Below are positions 47,551-55,284 of a DNA stretch of 64,000 nucleotides, one piece after another. Positions within the stretch are counted from its first letter, which is position 1. Every line of letters starts with the position of its first letter. The DNA comes from Variovorax paradoxus (lineage in GTDB: Bacteria; Pseudomonadota; Gammaproteobacteria; Burkholderiales; Burkholderiaceae_C). A program made the position numbers and the translations under genes. The stretch is from contig NZ_LR743507.1 in the NCBI RefSeq assembly GCF_902712855.1, positions 5,504,501-5,568,500 on the forward strand, written 5' to 3'. The notes beneath the pieces are model-generated. The model was given only the letters and a program-made list of their open reading frames with translations. It was not told the DNA's origin and searched no databases.

Positions 47551-48036
47551 TTACTCGTCTCTCTGTTTCCGGCGCCGGGGCGAGAACATCACCGCCAACC
47601 ACGCCGCCTTCATTGTCACCACCAGGCCGATCAGCATTGCTGGCCAGCTCAGCGCCGTAATCAACCTTGGCGCAGCGATCAGCATCGCCATCGACAAGGC
47701 CATCTTGACCATTTCCCACAGGAAGAATCCGAACACCGCAGTACCCGGATTCAAGGAAGAAAACCGGCCGGTCAACCCGCGTGCAAAGACCGCCGATGGA
47801 ACAACCACCGCGATCGCACCGTAAGCGGCGGACCAACCCAGATTTTGCCTCCCAGTCAGCCCCCAGGCGGCCAAAGCCACCACCAGACCGACAACCAACT
47901 GACACGCGATCACCCGCCACGGGGAGATCGAAGGGTTCTTTGCTCGCAGTTCACGCGCCTCTTCGGCGGTCAACGGCTTGAATTCTGCGTCGAGGTCTTC
48001 AGCGACCTCCGAGTCCTGGCGGGCGATTGTTTTCAT
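47551..48036 (-). CDS. atpI: ATP synthase subunit I
   Basis: 161 residues with four predicted membrane helices (about residues 42-62, 67-87, 100-120 and 130-150) after an acidic cytoplasmic head (DSEVAEDLDAEFKPLTAEEA). It helps c-ring assembly and Mg2+ supply in some bacteria. First gene of the operon. The upstream 158-bp gap to the divergent lip cluster holds a minus-strand TATAAT. Confidence 0.9.
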   Translation of the reverse strand: MKTIARQDSEVAEDLDAEFKPLTAEEARELRAKNPSISPWRVIACQLVVGLVVALAAWGLTGRQNLGWSAAYGAIAVVVPSAVFARGLTGRFSSLNPGTAVFGFFLWEMVKMALSMAMLIAAPRLITALSWPAMLIGLVVTMKAAWLAVMFSPRRRKQRDE

Positions 48037-48083
48037 TTTGAATGAAGCCCGGATGACGACCCAGAATTTCTACAAAGCCATTG

Positions 48084-48089
48084 ATTATA
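48084..48089 (-). promoter_or_regulatory. -10 box of the atp operon promoter
   Basis: A perfect TATAAT on the minus strand 48 bp upstream of atpI. No good -35 hexamer is seen 16-18 bp further upstream, so an activator or an upstream element may be needed. Confidence 0.55.
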
Positions 48090-48194
48090 AGTAAAAACCC
48101 AACCCGTCCCGCCAGTTGCGCTGTCGCACATGCAAATCGGCACCGCATTCCCTGACGCGAACCCGACGTGGCGGCCGGAACCATAATTCCCGGG

Positions 48195-48518
48195 ATGCAC
48201 CCTATCACCGGCGCCCCGCCCGCCACGCTTTGTTACCTCGGTGGCGAACACTCGGCGATTCGCGATGCCGGGACCGACGCGTCGGGTCGCGGCCTCATTC
48301 TCGGCGACGGCATCCGGGAGTATGTCCCCTCCTTCCACCTAAGACAGCCGTTCCGCTCCGAGGAGCACATGGCGCGCCTCGAGGAACTGGCGTCCATCGT
48401 CGCACCCGGCGTCCAGGCTATTGGCAATGGCCGTCCCAACCCCATCTACGACAGCTTGTACGAGGCCTGCAAGCAGGCCAAGGTACGCAACGCACAGAAA
48501 CACGGAGCCCCGGCATGA
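48195..48518 (+). pseudogene. Internally deleted D-amino-acid aminotransferase remnant (dat-like)
   Basis: 107 residues. The N-terminal about 62 read like the start of a class IV aminotransferase: CYLGGEHSAIRDAGTDASGR then GLILGDGIREYVPSF and HLRQPFRSEEHMARLEELAS (normal: RGFIFGDGVYEV). The rest, VQAIGNGRPNPIYDSLYEAC, looks like the extreme C-terminus (normal: VGNGKPGPVF...Y). About 190 middle residues with the catalytic Lys are missing, yet the frame is open. The stop overlaps the ybeD start (ATGA), so the remnant is probably still translated and may couple to ybeD. dat-ybeD-lipB-lipA is a common Burkholderiales order, which fits. Confidence 0.7.
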
Positions 48519-48823
48519 CCGACGACACGACCACCACCGAGACCACCTCGATTCCCGATCCGCGCAAGGAATCGCTGATCGAATACCCCTCGCAGTTCCC
48601 CATCAAGGTGATGGGCGCGAAGGTCGACGGCTTCGTGCATGCGGTCACGCAGATCGCCGAGCGGTTCGACCCGACCTTCGACGCCACCACCGTCGAGCTG
48701 CGCGACAGCAAGGCCGGCAACTACCTCGGCGTGACGATCACCGTCACCGCCACCAGCCGCGAGCAGCTCGACGACATCTATCGCGCGCTGTCCTCGCACC
48801 CGATGGTCAAGGTCGTGCTTTGA
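48515..48823 (+). CDS. ybeD: DUF493 protein YbeD
   Basis: 102 residues. Core: ESLIEYPSQFPIKVMGAKVD, FVHAVTQIAERFDPTFDATT and EQLDDIYRALSSHPMVKVVL, the ferredoxin-like fold of the YbeD/DUF493 family. A 20-residue Thr-rich head precedes the core. YbeD is commonly next to lipB and may act as an allosteric or lipoate-related factor. The start overlaps the remnant and the stop overlaps the next gene's TTG. Confidence 0.92.
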   Translation: MTDDTTTTETTSIPDPRKESLIEYPSQFPIKVMGAKVDGFVHAVTQIAERFDPTFDATTVELRDSKAGNYLGVTITVTATSREQLDDIYRALSSHPMVKVVL

Positions 48824-50046
48824 CCTTGCGCTGGCGGCTCGTCGCGGCGGCGCTGTGCGCCGGCAGCGTCGCGGCCGCCTGCACGACGGCGCCCAACCCT
48901 TACTACGACGCCAGCCGCAGGCACCACCGGCCCGACGGCTTCCAGGACAACTACATCGCGTTCAAGCCGAAGAACTTCTTCACCGACGTGCTGCTGGGCT
49001 GGCAACTGCCGTCGTGGTTCAAGGGGCTGCCGCCGCCTCCGAGCGCGCCGCCTCCGGTGGTGCCGCCCGACATGGCCTTCATCAACGCCAATGCCGGCCC
49101 CGCCACGCAGCCCGCCGCTACCTTCATCGGCCACGCCACCGTGCTCGTGCAGGTGCCCACCGCGAACGGCGGCCTCAACGTGCTGACCGATCCGATGTTC
49201 GGTGAACGCGCCTCGCCCTTCTCGTTCGCGGGTCCGAAGCGCTTCCAGCCTCCGGGCATTGCGCTGAAGGACCTGCCGCACATCGACCTGGTGCTCATCA
49301 GCCACAACCATTACGACCACCTCGACGAAGGCAGCGTGAAAGCGCTGAACGCCCAGGCCGGCGGCCCGCCGCTGTTCGTGGTGCCGCTGGGCATCGCGCC
49401 ATGGCTCGCCGAGCGCGGCATTGCCAACGCGGTCGAACTCGACTGGTGGGACAGCATCACGCTGCCTTCCTCGACCGGCACCACCGGCACCGCAGGCGCG
49501 CTGCAGGCCTCGCAGGTCCGCATCCAGCGCAACGGCGCGGGCATCGCCACCGATGCGACCGACGCGCCACAGGTGTTCCTCGTGCCCGCCCAGCATTGGA
49601 GCGCGCGCGGCCTCGGCGACAGGATGCAGACGCTCTGGGGCGGCTTCGCGCTGCTCGCGCCGAAGATGCACCTCTTCTATGCGGGCGACACCGGCTATTC
49701 GAAGGACTTCGCCGACATCCAGGCCCGCCTCGCGCCGCGCCAGGGCAGCGCCCAGGGCGGCGGCTTCGACCTCGCCCTGCTGCCGGTTGGCGCCTACGAG
49801 CCGCGCTGGTTCATGACGGACCAGCACGCCAATCCCGACGAGAGCGTGCGCATCCACCGCGACCTGCACGCCAAGCGCAGCCTGGGCGTGCACTGGGCGA
49901 CCTTCTCGCTCACCGACGAGGCGCTCGACCAGCCGCCGAAAGACCTGGCCGCTGCGCGCCAGGCCCAGGGCGTGGCCGACGACGCCTTCTTCACGCTCGC
50001 CATCGGCGAGACCCGGAAGTTGCCCGCGCGGCAGGCCATGCCATGA
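48820..50046 (+). CDS. MBL-fold metallohydrolase lipoprotein (NAPE-PLD-like)
   Basis: 408 residues. The best start is TTG 48820, which overlaps the ybeD stop; the N-terminus has a hydrophobic segment ending in SVAAACTT, a weak lipobox. The domain resembles the UlaG/NAPE-PLD type: ATFIGHATVLVQVP, VLISHNHYDHLDEG (HxHxDH), VFLVPAQHWSARGLGDRMQT and MHLFYAGDTGYSKDFADIQA, LLPVGAYEPRWFMTDQHANP. It probably acts in the periplasm on a lipid or phosphodiester. The position between ybeD and lipB is not standard. It overlaps lipB by four bases, so it is in the same operon. Confidence 0.9.
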   Translation: MTLRWRLVAAALCAGSVAAACTTAPNPYYDASRRHHRPDGFQDNYIAFKPKNFFTDVLLGWQLPSWFKGLPPPPSAPPPVVPPDMAFINANAGPATQPAATFIGHATVLVQVPTANGGLNVLTDPMFGERASPFSFAGPKRFQPPGIALKDLPHIDLVLISHNHYDHLDEGSVKALNAQAGGPPLFVVPLGIAPWLAERGIANAVELDWWDSITLPSSTGTTGTAGALQASQVRIQRNGAGIATDATDAPQVFLVPAQHWSARGLGDRMQTLWGGFALLAPKMHLFYAGDTGYSKDFADIQARLAPRQGSAQGGGFDLALLPVGAYEPRWFMTDQHANPDESVRIHRDLHAKRSLGVHWATFSLTDEALDQPPKDLAAARQAQGVADDAFFTLAIGETRKLPARQAMP

Positions 50047-50741
50047 CCGACACCCTCGCGAACGTCCCCGCCATCGAGCTGCACCCGCTGGGCCGCGCCG
50101 ACTACGCCGCCACCTTCGCGGCCATGAAGCAGTTCACCCTCGAACGCACCCCGGACACACCCGATGCGCTATGGATTTGCGAGCACGCGCCGGTCTTCAC
50201 CCAAGGCATCGCAGGCCAGCAGGACCACATCCTGAACCCTGGCGACATCCCCGTCGTGCAGACCGACCGCGGCGGCCAGGTTACCTTCCACGGCCCAGGC
50301 CAGGTGGTGGCCTATCCGCTGATCGACCTGCGCCGCGCGGGCTATTTCGTCAAGGAATACGTCTACCGCATCGAGGAATCCGTGCTGCGCACGCTGGCCC
50401 ATTTCGGCGTCACGGGCCACCGCGTGGCGGGCGCGCCGGGCATCTACGTGCGGCTCGACGACCCGTTCTCGCACGCTACCCTTACCGGCCCGCGGCCCGC
50501 CCACGATCCGTTCCGCGGCCTCGGCAAGATCGCCGCGCTGGGCATCAAGGTGAGCCGCCATGCCACCTACCACGGCGTGGCGCTCAACGTCGGGATGGAC
50601 CTCGAACCCTTCTCGCGGATCAACCCTTGCGGCTACGCGGGGCTGCAAACGGTCGACCTTTCTACAATCGGCATCCAAACCACATGGGAAGAAGCCGCCA
50701 CGGTACTGAGCCAGAAACTCACTGCCTTCCTGGCGCCTTGA
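50043..50741 (+). CDS. lipB: Lipoyl(octanoyl) transferase LipB
   Basis: 232 residues. RGGQVTFHGPGQVVAYPLID is the LipB signature; the catalytic Lys is in GKIAALGIKVSRHATYHGVA and the Cys in INPCGYAGLQTVD. It moves the octanoyl group from ACP to lipoyl domains, the substrate for LipA. 7 bp separates it from lipA. Confidence 0.97.
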   Translation: MTDTLANVPAIELHPLGRADYAATFAAMKQFTLERTPDTPDALWICEHAPVFTQGIAGQQDHILNPGDIPVVQTDRGGQVTFHGPGQVVAYPLIDLRRAGYFVKEYVYRIEESVLRTLAHFGVTGHRVAGAPGIYVRLDDPFSHATLTGPRPAHDPFRGLGKIAALGIKVSRHATYHGVALNVGMDLEPFSRINPCGYAGLQTVDLSTIGIQTTWEEAATVLSQKLTAFLAP

Positions 50742-50748
50742 ACTACCA

Positions 50749-51750
50749 ATGAGCACCACAGAAGTCGTCCGCGACGCACAGAGCGCCGAAACCTACAACC
50801 CCCTGGCCAAGCAGAAAGCGGCCGCCAAGCTCTCGCGCATCCCCGTCAAGGTGGTCCAGAGCGGCGAAGTTCTCAAGAAGCCGGAATGGATCCGCGTGAA
50901 GGCCGGCAGCCCGACCACGCGCTTCTACGAGATCAAGCAGATCCTGCGCGAAAGCAACCTGCACACCGTGTGCGAAGAGGCTTCGTGCCCGAACATCGGC
51001 GAATGCTTCGGCAACGGCACCGCCACATTCATGATCATGGGCGACAAGTGCACGCGCCGCTGCCCGTTCTGCGACGTGGGCCACGGCCGCCCCGATCCGC
51101 TCGACAAGGACGAGCCGCTCAACCTCGCCAAGACCATCGCCAAGCTGCGCCTGAAGTACGTGGTGATCACCAGCGTCGACCGCGACGACCTGCGCGACGG
51201 CGGCAGCCAGCATTTCGTCGACTGCATCCGCAACATCCGCGAGCTCTCGCCGATGACGCAGATCGAGATCCTGGTGCCCGACTTCCGCGGCCGCGACGAC
51301 CGCGCCCTCGAGATCCTCAAGGCCGCGCCGCCCGACGTGATGAACCACAACCTCGAGACCGCGCCGCGCCTCTACAAGGAAGCGCGCCCCGGCAGCGACT
51401 ACCAGTTCAGCCTGAACCTGCTGAAGAAGTTCAAGGCGCTGCACCCCGGCGTGCCCACCAAGAGCGGCATCATGGTCGGCCTGGGCGAGACGGACGAGGA
51501 GATCCTGCAGGTCATGCGCGACATGCGCGCCCACGACATCGACATGCTGACCATCGGCCAGTACCTTTCGCCGTCGGGCTCGCACCTGCCGGTACGCCGC
51601 TACGTGCACCCCGACACCTTCAAGATGTTCGAGGAAGAGGCCTACAAGATGGGCTTCAGCCATGCGGCCGTCGGCGCGATGGTGCGTTCGAGCTATCACG
51701 CCGATCAGCAGGCCCACGCCGCCCAGCAGGCGCAGGTCGCCGGCGCCTGA
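50749..51750 (+). CDS. lipA: Lipoyl synthase LipA
   Basis: 333 residues. Radical SAM enzyme that inserts two sulfurs into octanoyl-lysine. The auxiliary cluster motif is CEEASCPNIGECF, the SAM cluster motif TRRCPFCDVGHG, and the C-terminal RSSYHAD supplies the Ser ligand. The Ala/Gln-rich tail after it is a small extension. Followed by a strong terminator. Confidence 0.98.
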   Translation: MSTTEVVRDAQSAETYNPLAKQKAAAKLSRIPVKVVQSGEVLKKPEWIRVKAGSPTTRFYEIKQILRESNLHTVCEEASCPNIGECFGNGTATFMIMGDKCTRRCPFCDVGHGRPDPLDKDEPLNLAKTIAKLRLKYVVITSVDRDDLRDGGSQHFVDCIRNIRELSPMTQIEILVPDFRGRDDRALEILKAAPPDVMNHNLETAPRLYKEARPGSDYQFSLNLLKKFKALHPGVPTKSGIMVGLGETDEEILQVMRDMRAHDIDMLTIGQYLSPSGSHLPVRRYVHPDTFKMFEEEAYKMGFSHAAVGAMVRSSYHADQQAHAAQQAQVAGA

Positions 51751-51776
51751 CCGCACGCGAAACCCACGCACAAGAA

Positions 51777-51799
51777 AAGGCCCTCCCGAGGGCCTTTTT
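51777..51799. terminator. Terminator of the lip operon, shared with the convergent regulator
   Basis: AAGGCCCTC-CC-GAGGGCCTT followed by T5; an A-rich tract on the left lets it act in the opposite direction too. It lies 27 bp after lipA and 19 bp before the end of the response-regulator gene. Confidence 0.9.
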
Positions 51800-51817
51800 C
51801 AATGGGCGCTCAGGGCG

Positions 51818-52525
51818 TCACGGCAGGTCCAGCCGATAGCCCACGCCGTAGATCGACCGGATCAGCTCCTGGCCGCCGCTGGCGGCATCGAGCTTGCGGC
51901 GCAGGTTCTTCACGTGGCTGTCGACCGCACGATCGGTCACTGCGCGCTGGTCGGCGTGCACGTGGTCCAGCAGCTTGTCGCGCGAGAGCACGCGCCCGCG
52001 CGCGTCGGCCAGCGCCTTCAGCAGGCGGAACTCGATGGGCGTGAGGTCCAGCGGCGCGCCCTGCCATGCGGCCTTGTAGGCCTGCGCATCGATCTGCAGC
52101 GGCGACACCTCGCGCGCCGACTGCCCGGCGAGGCCGCTGCGCCGCAACAGCGCCTTCACGCGCGCTACCACCTCGCGCGGGCTGAAGGGGGTCTTGCAGA
52201 CGTAGTCGTCGGCACCGATCTCCAGGCCCATCAGGCGGTCGGCCTCTTCCACGCGGGCGGTGAGCATGATGACGGGCACGTCGCTGAAGTGCCTCAGCTC
52301 GCGGCACACGCTCATGCCGTCTTGGCCGGGCAGCATGAGGTCGAGCAGCACCAGGTCGGGCCGGCACGCCTTCACCGCTGGCACCACATCCCGCCCGTCG
52401 GCGAGCCATTGCGAGGTGTAGCCCGAGGCCTTCAGGTAGTCGGCGAGCAGCGCGGCCATGCGCGGCTCGTCCTCGACGATCAGGATGTGGGCGGAAGCGG
52501 GAGTGGTCAGGGGTGCGTCGCTCAT
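51818..52525 (-). CDS. OmpR-family response regulator, BaeR-like
   Basis: 235 residues. The receiver domain begins HILIVEDEPRMAALLADYLK with the phosphoacceptor in LVLLDLMLPGQDGMSVCREL. The effector wHTH is in the second half (LDLTPIEFRLLKALADARGR, DRAVDSHVKNLRRKLDAASG, IRSIYGVGYRLDLP). VKACRPDLVLLDLMLPG and FSPREVVARVKALLRR point to BaeR. The conserved Lys-Pro site reads CKTPFSP, one residue more than the usual CKPFSP. It is downstream of the kinase gene and likely controls the divergent RND pump. Confidence 0.93.
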   Translation of the reverse strand: MSDAPLTTPASAHILIVEDEPRMAALLADYLKASGYTSQWLADGRDVVPAVKACRPDLVLLDLMLPGQDGMSVCRELRHFSDVPVIMLTARVEEADRLMGLEIGADDYVCKTPFSPREVVARVKALLRRSGLAGQSAREVSPLQIDAQAYKAAWQGAPLDLTPIEFRLLKALADARGRVLSRDKLLDHVHADQRAVTDRAVDSHVKNLRRKLDAASGGQELIRSIYGVGYRLDLP

Positions 52526-52564
52526 CGTCGTTCTTCGTGCATTTCGTTCTTCCGGCTCCGCGCT

Positions 52565-53953
52565 TCAGGCGCGCGGCAGCCGCACGGCGACCCACACGCC
52601 GCCCAGCGGCGAAGCCTTGGCCTCGATGGTGCCGCCATGCGCCTCGACGATGCTGCGGCAGATCGACAGCCCGAGCCCCGCGCCGCCGCTCGCGCGGTTG
52701 CGCGAGCCTTCGCCGCGGAAAAAGCGCTCGAACAGCCGCGGCAGCAAGGCGGCATCGACGCCGGGGGCGGAGTCCATCAGGTCGATGGCGATCACGCCGC
52801 CCTCCTCGCGCGCCGCGATGCGCAGCACGCCGCCCGCATCGGTGTAGCGGCAGCTGTTGAGCACCAGGTTGCTGAAGAGCTGCTGCAGGCGCCGCTCGTC
52901 GGCGAACACCATCAGCGGCTGCGCCGGCAGCGCCAGTTCCAGCCGCAGGCCCGCGGCGGCCAGCCGTTCGCGGAACGCGTCGATGCCCGGCCCGAGCAGC
53001 TCGCGCAGGTCGGCGTCTGTCTTGCGGTAGGTGAGCGCGCCCACGTCGGCGAGCGAGAGGTCGTACAGGTCGGTCACCAGCTGGTTGAGCATGCCGACCT
53101 CGTGCTGCAGCGAGCGCACGGCCTGCGCATCGAGGCGGCGCACGCCGTCTTCCATGGCCTCCAGTTCGCCGTGCAGCACGCCGAGCGGCGTGCGCAGTTC
53201 ATGCGACACGTCGGCCATGAACTCGCGGCGCATCTGCTCGTTGCGCTGCAGCGTGTGGGCGAGCGAATTGAAGTCGCGCGCCAGTTGCCCGACTTCGTCG
53301 TTCGACGACACGGCCACGCGGCTCTCGTAGTCGCCGGCCGCCAGCCGGTGGGTGGCGCCGGCCACGCGCTTCACGGGCGCCAGCAGCACGCGAGCGATCC
53401 ACCATGCGATGCCCGCCGCCAGCAGCACGCAGAGCCCGCCGATCACCCAGCTCGCGCGCGCCTGGTTCTGCTGGAAGCGCTGGTCGCCGGCCTCGCTCAC
53501 GTTCTGGAACGGCGCCATCACGACCCAGCCCACGGTCTTGCCGTCGACCACCACGGCACGCTCGGCCGAGCCCCTGCGCACTTCCCTGAAGCCGGCGATC
53601 ACCCGCCGGTCGGTGTCGAGCAATCCGATGCGCAGCATGGCGCCCGTCAGGTCGGACACGGGCGGCGGCGTGCGCCCCGGCTCGAAGCGCTCGCCGCTCG
53701 CCGAAGGCGCGGGCCGCATGATCTCGAACCACGGCCCCGGTCCTTCGCGCAGGAAGTCCCAGCTGCCGTGCTGGCGGTACGCGGCAATGGCATTGGGCAG
53801 CACCGCATCCAGCCGCTCCACGCCCTGCTCGTTGAGGTAGCCGACGAAGCCGCGCTCGAAGTTCCAGCGCGAGGCGGCGCCCATCGCGACGACCGCGAGC
53901 ACGGCGGTGGCCAGCACGGCGAGAAAGAGCTTGGTGGTGATGCTGATCTTCAT
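52565..53953 (-). CDS. Sensor histidine kinase, BaeS-like
   Basis: 462 residues from ATG 53953. Membrane helix 1 (FLAVLATAVLAVVAMGAASR), a periplasmic sensor of about 140 residues, helix 2 (ASWVIGGLCVLLAAGIAWWI), HAMP, the H-box FMADVSHELRTPLGVLHGEL, N-box NLVLNSCRYTDAGG, and the G-box GGAGLGLSICRSI. The periplasmic domain should sense envelope stress or drugs, by analogy with BaeS. A 39-bp gap separates it from the response regulator. It is divergent from the pump genes, 136 bp away. Confidence 0.93.
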   Translation of the reverse strand: MKISITTKLFLAVLATAVLAVVAMGAASRWNFERGFVGYLNEQGVERLDAVLPNAIAAYRQHGSWDFLREGPGPWFEIMRPAPSASGERFEPGRTPPPVSDLTGAMLRIGLLDTDRRVIAGFREVRRGSAERAVVVDGKTVGWVVMAPFQNVSEAGDQRFQQNQARASWVIGGLCVLLAAGIAWWIARVLLAPVKRVAGATHRLAAGDYESRVAVSSNDEVGQLARDFNSLAHTLQRNEQMRREFMADVSHELRTPLGVLHGELEAMEDGVRRLDAQAVRSLQHEVGMLNQLVTDLYDLSLADVGALTYRKTDADLRELLGPGIDAFRERLAAAGLRLELALPAQPLMVFADERRLQQLFSNLVLNSCRYTDAGGVLRIAAREEGGVIAIDLMDSAPGVDAALLPRLFERFFRGEGSRNRASGGAGLGLSICRSIVEAHGGTIEAKASPLGGVWVAVRLPRA

Positions 53954-54089
53954 GAAGGCCCACAAGATAAGCCAGATGCGCCCCGTGCGGTGCGGTGCCG
54001 CGCCAAGGCCGCGCGGGTCGGCGGACCTTCATATTCACTCCACATTCTCTGAAGACCATGGGTTCCAACCTGATTGGAATGCCACACAC

Positions 54090-55274
54090 ATGTCTTCACG
54101 CTTCACCCGCACCGGCCTCGCGTGCGCCCTGGCCCTCGGCCTGTTCGGCGCGATCGCGGGGTGCTCCGGCTCCTCCGCATCCACGCCGCCGCAGGCGCCC
54201 GTCGCCGCGCAAGTGAGCGTGGTCACGCTGCAGGCCGAGAACCAGCCCATCACCACCGAACTCTCGGGACGCACCCGCGCCCGCATGAGCGCCGAGATCC
54301 GTCCGCAGGTCGGCGGCATCGTGCAGCAGCGCCTCTTCGAGGAGGGCGCGCTGGTGAAGGCCGGACAGGCGCTCTACCAGCTCGATCCGGCCACCTTCAA
54401 GGCCGCGCTGGCCAGCGCGCAGGCCAGCGTCGCGAAGGCGGAGTCGACGGTCAACGCCGCGAAGGTCACGGCGCGCCGCAATGCGGAGCTCGCGAAGATC
54501 GAGGCCGTCAGCCAGCAGGCCAGCGACGACAGCCAGGCCACGCTGCAGCAGGCCGAGGCCGACCTCGGCGTGGCGCGCGCCGCGCTCGACACGGCACGCA
54601 TCAACCTCGGCTTCACGCGCATCACCGCGCCGATCGCCGGGCGCATCGAGGCCTCCACCGTCACGCCGGGCGCACTGGTCACGGCCAGCCAGACCACCGC
54701 GCTCACCACGGTGCAGCAGCTCGACCCGATCCACGTCGACGTGACGCAGTCGACCACCGAGCTGCTGCGGCTGCAGCGCGAACTCGCGGCAGGCACCCTC
54801 AGGACCAGCGGCGAGAAAGGCGAAGATTCGGTGAAGCTGCTGCTGGAAGACGGCAGCACCTACGCCCACGCCGGACGGCTGCAATTCTCCAGCGTCACGG
54901 TGAGCGAAAGCACCGGCGCGGTCACGCTGCGCATCCTGGTGCCGAACCCCGAGCGCACGCTGCTGCCCGGCATGTACGTGCGCGCGGTGCTCGAGGAAGG
55001 CGTGGCGGAGCAGGCGCTGCTGGTGCCGCAGCAGGGCGTGACGCGCACCGCGAGCGGCGATGCGTCCGCGCTGGTGGTCACCGCTGGCAACAAGGTCGAG
55101 AAGCGCGCGCTGAAGGTGTCGCGCGCCGTCGGCAGCCGCTGGCAGGTGACCGAAGGACTGAAGGCCGGCGACCGCGTGATCGTCGAGGGCTCGCTCAAGG
55201 TGAAGGTGGGCGACACGGTGAGGCCCGTGGCGGCCGGCGACGCCACCGGCGTGGCCGCGGTGGCCACGCGCTGA
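54090..55274 (+). CDS. RND efflux adaptor (second system)
   Basis: 394 residues. A signal peptide with lipobox GAIAGCSG, then ITTELSGRTRARMSAEIRPQ, VGGIVQQRLFEEGALVKAGQ, an alpha-hairpin at about residues 110-180, RITAPIAGRIEASTVTPGAL and SVTVSESTGAVTLRILVPNP. The order is the classic adaptor fold. Related to, but not a copy of, the adaptor at 12634. 10 bp ahead of the permease. Confidence 0.95.
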   Translation: MSSRFTRTGLACALALGLFGAIAGCSGSSASTPPQAPVAAQVSVVTLQAENQPITTELSGRTRARMSAEIRPQVGGIVQQRLFEEGALVKAGQALYQLDPATFKAALASAQASVAKAESTVNAAKVTARRNAELAKIEAVSQQASDDSQATLQQAEADLGVARAALDTARINLGFTRITAPIAGRIEASTVTPGALVTASQTTALTTVQQLDPIHVDVTQSTTELLRLQRELAAGTLRTSGEKGEDSVKLLLEDGSTYAHAGRLQFSSVTVSESTGAVTLRILVPNPERTLLPGMYVRAVLEEGVAEQALLVPQQGVTRTASGDASALVVTAGNKVEKRALKVSRAVGSRWQVTEGLKAGDRVIVEGSLKVKVGDTVRPVAAGDATGVAAVATR

Positions 55275-55284
55275 GGCGACGCAC

